DNA of 40,313 bases, from contig JABEVK010000009.1 in the NCBI GenBank assembly GCA_013044245.1, positions 1 to 40,313 of the forward strand, read 5' to 3'. Both the position numbers and the translations under genes were made by a program. Positions 24,792-32,277 of the stretch are shown piece after piece (within the stretch, counting starts at the first letter, position 1; each line of letters begins with the position of its first letter). Source of the stretch: Spirochaetales bacterium. Its GTDB lineage: Bacteria > Spirochaetota > Spirochaetia > JABEVK01. The notes under the pieces were generated by a model that worked only from the letters and a program-made list of their open reading frames with translations, made no database searches and had not been told where the DNA came from.

Positions 24792-25135
24792 TAGGGCCTC
24801 CGGATAGGGGGAGCTTTATGATAACTTGCCATGACGTCTTCGATGAAATCTTTCATGGCCGGGTCGACGTCAAAGCGGACCCCAATTCTGGTGCCATTGG
24901 CGTTAACAACGATGGCTTCAACAATGCGAAAATCTTCACGAACACCAAATTTCAGGCGAATAACATCACCCGCTATAAAAAACTGGTTGATCTTCAACCC
25001 CGCGCCGCTGACAGAAAGGTCGTAGATCTTGCAGGGATACCAAGTATCCGAGTAGTTGTACCACCCTTCAATGTCGACTTTTTTTCGAGGTGCGCGGCGA
25101 TTGCTGTTAGGGAGAATGGTTCGTTCATCCGGCAT
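24791..25135 (-). CDS. PilZ-domain c-di-GMP receptor
   Basis: A 114-residue single-domain PilZ protein. The c-di-GMP-binding residues are present: the RxxxR motif (Arg13, Arg17 in NRRAPRK) and the DxSxxG motif (Asp37, Ser39, Gly42 in DLSVSGAGL). The barrel continues to IGVRFDVDP. It lacks any output domain and should act by protein contact, for example on motility or envelope machinery. It is the first gene of the PilZ-proC-GGDEF operon. The ATG at 25135 has no Shine-Dalgarno, and an extended -10 (TGC-TATAGT, 25143-25151) lies 7 bases upstream, so its transcript may be leaderless. Confidence 0.9.
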   Translation of the reverse strand: MPDERTILPNSNRRAPRKKVDIEGWYNYSDTWYPCKIYDLSVSGAGLKINQFFIAGDVIRLKFGVREDFRIVEAIVVNANGTRIGVRFDVDPAMKDFIEDVMASYHKAPPIRRP

Positions 25136-25142
25136 AAGCTTG

Positions 25143-25151
25143 ACTATAGCA
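25143..25151 (-). promoter_or_regulatory. Extended -10 promoter of PilZ operon
   Basis: TGC-TATAGT on the minus strand (TGn extended -10). The usual -35 is poor, as allowed for extended -10 promoters. The box ends 7 bases before ATG 25135. Confidence 0.5.
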
Positions 25152-25191
25152 CTTTTGGCCTCATTTATCTACGGTCAAAGGCCTCGGATGC

Positions 25192-25220
25192 TTGGTTTAG
25201 CGGGAAAACCCTGCTAGAAT
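25192..25220 (+). promoter_or_regulatory. Predicted promoter of exported protein gene, with dyad in spacer
   Basis: TTGGTT (25192-25197), 17-base spacer, TAGAAT (25215-25220). The spacer holds a nearly perfect dyad, TAGCGGG-AAAA-CCCTGCTA (25198-25216), with one unpaired base, a possible operator. GAGGAG follows at 25231-25236. Confidence 0.6.
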
Positions 25221-25241
25221 GACGTCGTTTGAGGAGACTTT

Positions 25242-26579
25242 ATGAAGAAGATCGTAACGTTTTTGATGCTCAGTGTTATGGCCGTCGTAGCTAATGCGCA
25301 AGTGGCCTCGAGTAAACAGGATGTAGCGATCTTTCAGCTATCTTCAGCGGATCGAAATATCCCCATGGGCTTGATGCAAGGGGTAGATAGCCAAATTCAA
25401 AAAGTTTTTGTCGACTTAGGGCGCTTTACTGTCCTAGGTCTCAACTTTCGCTTGGATGGTTTAAACCTCCAAACGTTTGTTTCTCGATTACGCCTTTTGA
25501 AAGAGCAAACTACCGCTCCCGACAAGGCCATTCAATTTGGTGAAACCTTCTTAACCCTCGACGAATATAACAAAATCGTTGGTTCCTTTTTGGTCGTAAT
25601 CCCCCGCGTCGACGGCGTTCACTTTACTCGCTTGGCTAACAATGTTCGGAAAGCCACCATTGAAACCAGTTTTACCATTTTAAAAGGCTCTGACCTAACG
25701 CCCGTAACGGGTGGGTTTTTCACGGTGAGGTCTCAGGGGCAGGCCCAGAACCGCCAGCAAGCCCTTGAGCAGGCGCTAGCGGGAATTGTCCCTTTGCTGA
25801 CCTTCGAAGTACGAAAAGTTCCTCAATTTCAAATCTCTTCGGGTTTGGTTGATGTTGGTTTTGATTCTGCTTCGATGGAACTGGGGCAGAACATGGGAAT
25901 CATGCTTGGCGATGAATATGCCTTGGAAAAGGTCGTCACCAAGGATGGTGTGCCCCAGACGGAAGAAACCGGCCTGGCCATTGTCGATAAGGTTAACCCC
26001 CAAACTTCTCGCCTCTTTATTGCCTACGGGGATCCTTTTGTGGGGCAATCGGTACACGAAATTCCCCGACTCGGCGTTGACTTGGAGCCGTATGCCAATT
26101 TGGTGGAACGCTTTACGGATGCGGGTACTGCCTATCATGTTGCCCTGGGGGTGAAGGGCGTCCTCAGTCGTGGATTTTGGCTAGTTAAACCCATGGTGGG
26201 TGTCGAGGTGCCGCTTATTCTCGATATTACCAATGTCTTCTGGGTGCCTTTCTATGCCTATGCCGGGGTGGAGTTTTATCCCTTCCGTCTAGGCCGCTTT
26301 GAACTTGCTACCAGTGCGGCCCTTGCTATGGGGGGGGCGTATATTATGGTGGATACCTCGAATTTTTTGGGGAGCAATGCGCAACCCTATTACCTGACCC
26401 ACCTAGGGGTTAGGGCCGATGCCAAAGCTCAGTTCCTATTCAGTCGAGATGCGAAACTTGCAGCCTCTGTCGGGGTCGCTGCTTACGCGGGGCTTTTGGA
26501 CGCCTTTGTCGATAAATCGTCCTTTTTTAAGTCCAGCGCACAAATTTCAGCGGGGTTAAGTTTTGTTCAGAAGTTTTAG
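25242..26579 (+). CDS. Exported protein with barrel-like C-terminus, unknown function
   Basis: A 445-residue protein with a signal peptide (cleavage after ANA, residue 19). The N-terminal half (VAIFQLSSADRNIPMGLMQGVDSQIQKVFVDLGRFTVLG) looks like periplasmic CsgG/FlgT-type nucleotide-free folds that begin with a 'function name-free' strand-helix pattern, but this is only resemblance. From about residue 285 the sequence alternates like an outer-membrane barrel (GVLSRGFWLVKPMVGVEVPLI, WVPFYAYAGVEFYPF, QISAGLSFVQKF) and ends in Phe. I do not recognise a named family. It has a good promoter at 25192-25220 and GAGGAG 5 bases before the ATG. A membrane protein gene follows after 30 bases. Confidence 0.75.
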   Translation: MKKIVTFLMLSVMAVVANAQVASSKQDVAIFQLSSADRNIPMGLMQGVDSQIQKVFVDLGRFTVLGLNFRLDGLNLQTFVSRLRLLKEQTTAPDKAIQFGETFLTLDEYNKIVGSFLVVIPRVDGVHFTRLANNVRKATIETSFTILKGSDLTPVTGGFFTVRSQGQAQNRQQALEQALAGIVPLLTFEVRKVPQFQISSGLVDVGFDSASMELGQNMGIMLGDEYALEKVVTKDGVPQTEETGLAIVDKVNPQTSRLFIAYGDPFVGQSVHEIPRLGVDLEPYANLVERFTDAGTAYHVALGVKGVLSRGFWLVKPMVGVEVPLILDITNVFWVPFYAYAGVEFYPFRLGRFELATSAALAMGGAYIMVDTSNFLGSNAQPYYLTHLGVRADAKAQFLFSRDAKLAASVGVAAYAGLLDAFVDKSSFFKSSAQISAGLSFVQKF

Positions 26580-26609
26580 GACTAAGGACAAAGGAATAAG
26601 GAGCTCGGT

Positions 26610-27221
26610 ATGCTCTATGATTTTTTTGCGCTCGCCTTAGTGGCCCTTGCTCTGTATTACGGCAGGATCGCCTGGCACCTTTTGGTCAGTTCGCGACCCC
26701 TAGTGCAGTCTTTTGGGAGCTTGGCTGTCTGTTTGGCGATTTTGGGCTTGCCCTTTGGGGCGCTAGTTTACCTCTTGTGCGATAGGGACATTCCTGTTAC
26801 TTGGTTAAGCGTCACGGGTCCGGTTCTCTACGCTGCTCTGGTTGGGTTTTATACCTCCATTCTGCGCGGCGTTCTGTTTTATGGCATTCCCGAAGTTGAG
26901 TTCTCTCGGGTGCTTCGTCAGGCCCTCGAGTCTGAGGGGGCCGCTTTTTCTGAACAAATTGGCAGGATTGAGGTGTTGGGCCGCGACTTTGATCTGTCGT
27001 ACAGCTATAACCCTACAACGGGAGCCGGTCTACTGAGGTTTCGTCATTTGAAGGGAAAGACCGACCGAGCCCTGGCTCGTCGGTTTTTCATTACCTTTCG
27101 TAACTCCCTGAAGCAGGTGTATCAACCTCGGCGGGGTTTGGGTTTTTTGTATGGTGTGTTTTTTGCTGGCCTGCTGGTTGTTGCCTGGCAGTTGATTATG
27201 ACTTCACTGAGGAGCCACTAA
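26610..27221 (+). CDS. Membrane protein of unknown function
   Basis: A 203-residue protein with about four hydrophobic segments: near residues 4-22 (FFALALVALALYYGRIAW), 38-60 and 65-90, then a soluble stretch of about 90 residues (GIPEVEFSRVLRQALESEG ... ARRFFITFRNSLKQVY) and a last segment near the C-terminus (FLYGVFFAGLLVVAWQLI). I do not recognise a family. AAGGAG lies a few bases before the ATG (AAGGAGCTCGGT). It ends 3 bases before rbgA, so the two are probably translated from one message, also with the exported protein before it. Confidence 0.7.
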   Translation: MLYDFFALALVALALYYGRIAWHLLVSSRPLVQSFGSLAVCLAILGLPFGALVYLLCDRDIPVTWLSVTGPVLYAALVGFYTSILRGVLFYGIPEVEFSRVLRQALESEGAAFSEQIGRIEVLGRDFDLSYSYNPTTGAGLLRFRHLKGKTDRALARRFFITFRNSLKQVYQPRRGLGFLYGVFFAGLLVVAWQLIMTSLRSH

Positions 27222-27224
27222 ACG

Positions 27225-28133
27225 ATGGATATTCAATGGTTCCCGGGGCACATGCTCAAGACTCAGCGGCTGATTCAAGAAAATCTTGGCAAAGTGGATG
27301 TCTTTTTCGAGGTAGTAGATTCCCGCGCTCCGTTGGCGACTTCTAACCCTTTATTAGAAAAGCTGATTCAGGGAAAGCCCCGTGTCGTTCTTTTAAATAA
27401 GATTGATTTGTGCGATTCGCATATTTTAGCCTTGTGGCGGCAATGGTGGGATGCTCGCCCCGAGACTTTGTCCGTCCCCATTTCATGCAAGGAGCGAAAA
27501 AACCTTCCTGCTCTACGCCATGCTGCCGAGAACGCTTGTCGGCATAAGAAATGGTTTGGTCTTCGTCGAGTCCGAGCCATGATTGTGGGTGTTCCGAATG
27601 TCGGTAAATCCACCCTGATCAACAGTCTTAGTGGCGGTCACAAAGCCTCGACGGCGCCAAAGCCTGGCCACACCAAAGGCCTTCAGCGTATCAATACCGA
27701 GGCGTTTGATTTAGTGGATACCCCAGGAATCCTGTGGCATAAGTTTGAAGACCCCGAAGTGGGAATACGCCTCGCGTTGTTAGGCTCGATCAAAGACGAA
27801 ATTTTGTCTTCGCTGGATCTTGCTGCTCAGTTGTACCGCTTTTTGGCTCGGGACTACCCCAAAGCGGCAGAGCGGCACTTTGGGGCCGTTGTTGAGGGGG
27901 CTGATCCTTGGGTGTATCTCGAGGCGTGGGGTCGGCAACACGGTATGCTCAAACATGGTGGTGAGGTTGATGAAGAACGGCTGGCACAAACTCTCTTGGC
28001 CCAGTTCCGAACCGGAAAGCTGGGACGTTTCTCGTTAGAAAGACCGCCCGTCAGTAACATGATATCTTCGCTGGGCAGTTCTACACCGGACAGTTTTAAA
28101 GACGTTACTGTTTCAGTTGCTCCACAAGGGTAA
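27225..28133 (+). CDS. rbgA: Ribosome biogenesis GTPase RbgA (YlqF)
   Basis: A 302-residue circularly permuted GTPase that helps late 50S subunit assembly. It opens with IQWFPGHMLKTQRLI and VDVFFEVVDSRAPLATSNP, typical of YlqF. The motif order is permuted: G4 (LLNKIDL) comes before G1 (GVPNVGKSTLINSL) and G3 (LVDTPGILW); the C-terminal helical domain is present. The start ATG at 27225 follows GAGG a few bases upstream. Its 3' end overlaps the converging aroA gene by 29 bases, which is more than the usual 4-base overlap seen elsewhere in this window. Confidence 0.94.
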   Translation: MDIQWFPGHMLKTQRLIQENLGKVDVFFEVVDSRAPLATSNPLLEKLIQGKPRVVLLNKIDLCDSHILALWRQWWDARPETLSVPISCKERKNLPALRHAAENACRHKKWFGLRRVRAMIVGVPNVGKSTLINSLSGGHKASTAPKPGHTKGLQRINTEAFDLVDTPGILWHKFEDPEVGIRLALLGSIKDEILSSLDLAAQLYRFLARDYPKAAERHFGAVVEGADPWVYLEAWGRQHGMLKHGGEVDEERLAQTLLAQFRTGKLGRFSLERPPVSNMISSLGSSTPDSFKDVTVSVAPQG

Positions 28134-29379
28134 AGAATTCGGGAAAGGTAACAGCGGCGGCCTCCGCGGTTTCAATCTGAGTTTCTCCGCTGGCACCAAG
28201 AGCGGCCAAGGCCAGCGACATAACCACACGGTGGTCATGGTGCCCGTTGACCAGCGTACCTTTGAGTGACGAACCGCCCTGGATCACCAAACCATCACGG
28301 CGTTCTTCGATTTTGGCACCCATCTTAGACAGCTCCGCTGCCATAACGGCAATTCGGTCAGTTTCTTTCAGTCGAGCGTGTTCTACGTTTACTAAACGGG
28401 TTTCCCCTTCGGCATAACAGGCGGCTACCGCTAATGCGGGGAGCGCATCTGGCGTGAAGTTCAGATCAAGCTCCGTTCCCTTCAGCCGGTCAACCTCGAT
28501 GGCGATTACATGGCCGCCTCGGGGGTCGGGGGTGATGTCGATGCGGGCTCCCATGCTTCGCAACATTTCAACCACCGCTTTGTCGCCCTGCGTATCGTCA
28601 TAGTCCAGTCCCCGCAACACAAGGCGTGAGCGACACACCCCTGCGGCTACCAAAAAGAAGGTGGCGCTTGACCAATCGCCCGGAACGGGGCGCGAGAACG
28701 GATGATAGGCTTGTCCGCCGGGGATACGAAACCAGCTCATCTGGCGTCTTTCGTACGAAATCTTTTGGTCATCCAGCCATTTCAAGGTCATTTCAGCATA
28801 AGGAACTTCATTTAACAGGGGAACATCGATTTCGGTGATGACTCCGGGGGCAGCCAAAGGCGCGGCGATAAGCAAACTCGAAAGGTATTGGCTGGTAGGG
28901 CATTCTATGCTGATTCGTCCCCCTTTCCAGGGGCCACGGATGGCAAAAGGTGCGCAACCGTTACCCTTGGCTGAAAAGGCCTGAGCTCCCAACCCTTCCA
29001 ACGCCGTCAAAAGCTTGGCGGCTGGGCGCCTACGAATCTGGTGGTCACCGGTAAAAAAGGTCCATCCGTCGGCCAGGGCCGCTAAAGAGGCCGTGAGGTA
29101 GAGGGTTGTCCCCGAGTTTAAAGTATCAACGATATTGTCAGCCGGACGTAAGCTCGTCACACCATCGACTAACCAGTCTGGCCCCGAGGTATCTACTGTT
29201 GCTCCCAGGGTACGGCAGGCTTGGACGCAGGCTTGGGCATCGGCAGAGTGAAGAGGGTTGGAAATTACACTGTGTCCCGGGGCCAGTGAGGCCAAAAGAA
29301 GGGCTCGGATGGTGTGAGACTTCGAAGCGGGAATGAAAACTTCACCCTTAAGGCGGGCTGGGTTGACAGTTTGACGCAT
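28105..29379 (-). CDS. aroA: 3-phosphoshikimate 1-carboxyvinyltransferase (EPSP synthase)
   Basis: A 424-residue shikimate-pathway enzyme joining shikimate 3-phosphate and phosphoenolpyruvate. Present are the lysine/arginine block SKSHTIRALLLAS, the RRRP arginine (equal to E. coli Arg124), RLKETDRIAVMAAEL and HHDHRVVMSLALAAL. One oddity: the NAGTxMR loop of most family members reads NSGTTLYL here, so the arginine equal to E. coli Arg100 is replaced by Tyr. The remaining active-site residues argue that it is still the enzyme. The ATG at 29379 has only a weak AGG before it; a TTGACG / TGTAAG pair lies with the -10 seven bases upstream. Divergent from pulA. Confidence 0.92.
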   Translation of the reverse strand: MRQTVNPARLKGEVFIPASKSHTIRALLLASLAPGHSVISNPLHSADAQACVQACRTLGATVDTSGPDWLVDGVTSLRPADNIVDTLNSGTTLYLTASLAALADGWTFFTGDHQIRRRPAAKLLTALEGLGAQAFSAKGNGCAPFAIRGPWKGGRISIECPTSQYLSSLLIAAPLAAPGVITEIDVPLLNEVPYAEMTLKWLDDQKISYERRQMSWFRIPGGQAYHPFSRPVPGDWSSATFFLVAAGVCRSRLVLRGLDYDDTQGDKAVVEMLRSMGARIDITPDPRGGHVIAIEVDRLKGTELDLNFTPDALPALAVAACYAEGETRLVNVEHARLKETDRIAVMAAELSKMGAKIEERRDGLVIQGGSSLKGTLVNGHHDHRVVMSLALAALGASGETQIETAEAAAVTFPEFFTLVEQLKQ

Positions 29380-29386
29380 ACCTGAG

Positions 29387-29414
29387 CTTACACTGGCCGT
29401 CGGTTGAGCGTCAA
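29387..29414 (-). promoter_or_regulatory. Possible promoter of aroA
   Basis: TTGACG (29409-29414), 16 bases, TGTAAG (29387-29392) on the minus strand; the -10 is weak and ends 7 bases before ATG 29379. Confidence 0.35.
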
Positions 29415-29435
29415 ACCTTGCCCCGCGTCAGTTCC

Positions 29436-31412
29436 ATGACTAAACTGATGAGCATGGATTTTTTATCAGATGACTTTGACCGCCAGTTCCGTTATGACGG
29501 TCCCCTTGGGGCGGAATGGCATCCTCAAAGCATCATCTTTCGGCTTTGGGCTCCTCTCGCTGATCAGGTCACTCTCCATTTATATGAGGCCTGGGATTCG
29601 GCCGTTCCCTTTACCTCGCGAGCTTTAGAACGAAAAGAGCGCGGGGTATGGGAAACTGCTGTGCCAGACTTAGGTTCGGGGGTCTTTTACACCTATCAAG
29701 TGACAACCTTAGGCATCCGTGGCGAAGAAGCTGTTGACCCTTACGCTAAAGCTGTAGGGCCTCAGGGGCGACGCGGCTATGTTTTTGATCCTTCGCAGGC
29801 TCAACCAGAGGGCTGGGACCAAGACACTCGCCCCCTATTGGCCCACCTGACTGATACCGTGATCTACGAATTACACATTCGCGATCTGTCAAGTTTACCT
29901 TCGAGCGGTGTTCAAGCCCGAGGTCGCTTTCTGGGGCTTACCGAAGAGTTTACTCAGAGTCCCGAAGGGCTTTCTACGGGGTTAGATCATTTGGCAGAGT
30001 TGGGCGTGACCCACGTCCACCTTCTGCCCGTCTTTGATTTTGATGAGCTGGATGATTTGCATTACGATCCGGAGCAGTACAACTGGGGCTACAACCCCAG
30101 AAATTTCAACGCCCCCAAAAATGCTTACTCAAGTGACCCCCAAAACCCCTTACAAGCCGTGATCGACTTAAAAAAAGTCGTATTGGCCCTGCATCGTCGA
30201 GGCCTGCGGGTTGTTCTGGATGTGGTCTACAATCACACCTATTCTATCGACGATTCTCCTTTGAATAAGGTGTTTCCTCGCTACTATTATCGGCTTTATG
30301 GGGCGCACTTTTCGAACGGTTCCGGTTGTGGTAATGAGTTGGCAACCGAGCGCCCCATGGTCAGTCGGTATATTTTAGATTCGTTGGCGTATTGGAAGTC
30401 GGAATACCATTTAGATGGTTTCCGCTTTGATCTGATGGGTCTCTATGATGTCGAAACGATGAACGAGGCATCACGAATTTTGCGCCGGGACGACACGAAC
30501 TTTCTGTTGTACGGTGAAGGGTGGACTGGCGGACTCTCGACTTTGCCCGATGACCGAAAAGCGATCAAACGAAACGCGGGCAAGGTCCGTGAAGTAGGGT
30601 TTTTTAGCGACGACACCCGTGATGCCCTAAAAGGTCCTGTTTTTGACGCCTCAAAAGCGGGATTTGCCAACGGTTCGCCTGGTTGGGACGAAAATGTTCG
30701 TTACGCCATCGCTGGGTGTTTGGGCCATCCTCAGATTCGATGGCAAAATTTAAATGGCTACCATGAACCTTGGTCGCAAGGGCCCCATCAAACCATTAAC
30801 TACATTGCTGCCCACGACAATCACACGCTGTGGGACAAACTCGCCCGCACCAACCCCTTAGACCCAGAAGGGGAAAGAATCAAAATGGCAAAGTTGGCTC
30901 ATGGCATTGTCTTTCTGAGCCAAGGGATACCCTTTTTGCATGCCGGGGAAGAATTCCTTCGGACAAAAAAAGGCGAAGAAAACAGTTATCGCAGTCCTGA
31001 TGCCATCAATGGTTTAGACTGGTCAGCAAAAGCCCGGTACCGAGACTTTTATGAGTATATACGGGGTCTTATCGCGTTACGCCGTTCCAGACCGGCCCTT
31101 CGCCTTCGTAGTAGCGATCAAATTCGCCAGCACCTGGTCTTTTTAGAAACCCTCGACCCGGGAGTTGTTGCCTGGATGCTCCGCTCTTGGGCAGGCGGAG
31201 ACCCCAGCGAACAGTTGTTTTTGGCGGTCAACGCCCAGCCGCGCGCTCGTGAAGTGTATTTGCCTTCAGGAAGTTGGGCGTTTTTAGCCGATGCTCACCG
31301 GGCGGGTGCCGAACCTTTCGGTGAACCCTCGCACGGGATGGTTATTCTGCCAGGTCGCTCTTTAGTCGTCTTGGCGACTCAGCCCTCAGGGTTGAACGCA
31401 GGGTCACATTAA
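29436..31412 (+). CDS. pulA: Type I pullulanase (GH13)
   Basis: About 658 residues with no signal peptide, so the enzyme works in the cytoplasm, cutting alpha-1,6 links of imported or stored glucan. An N-terminal CBM48-like domain (FRLWAPLADQVTLHLYEAWD ... GVFYTYQVTTLG) precedes the GH13 barrel. The type I signature YNWGYNP is present, with catalytic Asp332 (GFRFDLMG), Glu361 (LLYGEGW) and Asp461 (AAHDNHTLWDKL). A C-terminal beta domain ends the protein. In-frame starts exist at TTG 29418 and ATG 29436, 29448 and 29454. None has a clear binding site, so the exact start is uncertain by a few codons. Confidence 0.92.
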   Translation: MTKLMSMDFLSDDFDRQFRYDGPLGAEWHPQSIIFRLWAPLADQVTLHLYEAWDSAVPFTSRALERKERGVWETAVPDLGSGVFYTYQVTTLGIRGEEAVDPYAKAVGPQGRRGYVFDPSQAQPEGWDQDTRPLLAHLTDTVIYELHIRDLSSLPSSGVQARGRFLGLTEEFTQSPEGLSTGLDHLAELGVTHVHLLPVFDFDELDDLHYDPEQYNWGYNPRNFNAPKNAYSSDPQNPLQAVIDLKKVVLALHRRGLRVVLDVVYNHTYSIDDSPLNKVFPRYYYRLYGAHFSNGSGCGNELATERPMVSRYILDSLAYWKSEYHLDGFRFDLMGLYDVETMNEASRILRRDDTNFLLYGEGWTGGLSTLPDDRKAIKRNAGKVREVGFFSDDTRDALKGPVFDASKAGFANGSPGWDENVRYAIAGCLGHPQIRWQNLNGYHEPWSQGPHQTINYIAAHDNHTLWDKLARTNPLDPEGERIKMAKLAHGIVFLSQGIPFLHAGEEFLRTKKGEENSYRSPDAINGLDWSAKARYRDFYEYIRGLIALRRSRPALRLRSSDQIRQHLVFLETLDPGVVAWMLRSWAGGDPSEQLFLAVNAQPRAREVYLPSGSWAFLADAHRAGAEPFGEPSHGMVILPGRSLVVLATQPSGLNAGSH

Positions 31413-31429
31413 GTTCAGAGCACCTTAAC

Positions 31430-31457
31430 TTGACAAGAGTGTTTCTTACGGTATTCT
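31430..31457 (+). promoter_or_regulatory. Predicted promoter of small membrane protein gene
   Basis: Perfect TTGACA (31430-31435), 16-base spacer, TATTCT (31452-31457), followed by CAGGAGG before ATG 31479. Confidence 0.7.
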
Positions 31458-31478
31458 TAAGACGGTTCAGGAGGATTT

Positions 31479-31739
31479 ATGGCCATTGTAATCGGGATTA
31501 TTTTATTGGCGCTGGCCGTTTGGGCTGTGTTGCCGTTTGCCTTCCCCTTAGGGCTGGGCTGGGGCCAGCAAGTGATAAACTTCATTGTTGGCGGCTTGCC
31601 GATTCTTGCGGTGTTTGTCGGTCTCATCGCGATTTTTATCGGTATTGCTGATTTGAAGGACCGAGCCGAAGCCAAGAAAGAAGAAGCTGCCGAAAAAGCC
31701 AAAGCCTCTTCTGACGCTACCACCGAAAAAAAAGAATAG
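31479..31739 (+). CDS. Small two-helix membrane protein
   Basis: An 86-residue protein with two hydrophobic helices (about 2-24 and 33-58, IVIGIILLALAVWAVLPFAF and FIVGGLPILAVFVGLIAIFI) and a highly charged Lys/Glu/Ala tail (AEAKKEEAAEKAKA) that should be cytoplasmic. I recognise no family. Expression is well supported: a TTGACA-N16-TATTCT promoter at 31430-31457 and CAGGAGG 5-6 bases before the ATG. It stands alone between pulA and rplM. Confidence 0.75.
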   Translation: MAIVIGIILLALAVWAVLPFAFPLGLGWGQQVINFIVGGLPILAVFVGLIAIFIGIADLKDRAEAKKEEAAEKAKASSDATTEKKE

Positions 31740-31767
31740 GACTAGGGTCTCGAACGCCTAGCGGCTC

Positions 31768-31797
31768 TTGACGTTCAGCGGGCGGGCGTGCCATATT
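31768..31797 (+). promoter_or_regulatory. Predicted promoter of rplM-rpsI
   Basis: TTGACG (31768-31773), GC-rich 18-base spacer, CATATT (31792-31797). It gives a leader of about 35 bases before ATG 31838. Confidence 0.6.
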
Positions 31798-31837
31798 GTC
31801 TCACCCCGTTACGTACTTGTACTTTTAGGAAGATGAA

Positions 31838-32266
31838 ATGAAGACGATTTTTACAAAGCCCGCTGAAGTTGAGCGCCGCTGGTTCCTTATTGATGCTAAA
31901 GATAAAGTTCTTGGCCGAGTTGCCGCTGAAGTGGTGTTTATTCTTCGCGGAAAGAATAAAGCGGCGTATACCCCTCACCAGGAAGTCGGTGATTACGTCA
32001 TCGTCGTGAATGCCGGAAAAGTTAAAGTTTCCGGGGGTAAAGAATATAAGAAGATTTACTATCATCACACCGGGCATATTGGTGGAATCAAGGGTGAGGC
32101 CTATCACTCATTGCTAAAACGACGCCCAAGCCGCCCTCTTGAGATTGCTATCAAGGGGATGCTTCCTCATACTCGGTTGGGATACAAGCTCTTCAATAAT
32201 GTCAAGATTTACGGCGATGACCGTCATCCGCACGCGGCACAACAGCCTAAAGTGCTGGAACTCTAG
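31838..32266 (+). CDS. rplM: 50S ribosomal protein L13
   Basis: A 142-residue ribosomal protein of normal length. Typical L13 blocks are RRWFLIDAKDKVLGRVAAEV, YTPHQEVGDYVIVVNA, KKIYYHHTGHIGGIK and KGMLPHTRLGYKLFNNVKIY. The ATG at 31838 follows TAGGAAGATG. The usual L13-S9 pair is kept, with 11 bases before rpsI, and a promoter is predicted at 31768-31797. Confidence 0.97.
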   Translation: MKTIFTKPAEVERRWFLIDAKDKVLGRVAAEVVFILRGKNKAAYTPHQEVGDYVIVVNAGKVKVSGGKEYKKIYYHHTGHIGGIKGEAYHSLLKRRPSRPLEIAIKGMLPHTRLGYKLFNNVKIYGDDRHPHAAQQPKVLEL

Positions 32267-32277
32267 GAGTTGAGATA

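Noticed and set aside
31740-31767. A tRNA T-arm-like string (TTCGAGA on the minus strand) and a weak CTAGG/CCTAG dyad
   Set aside because: The flanking bases do not form the five-pair T stem and no acceptor, D or anticodon arm is present; the dyad is too short and lacks a T tract for a terminator.
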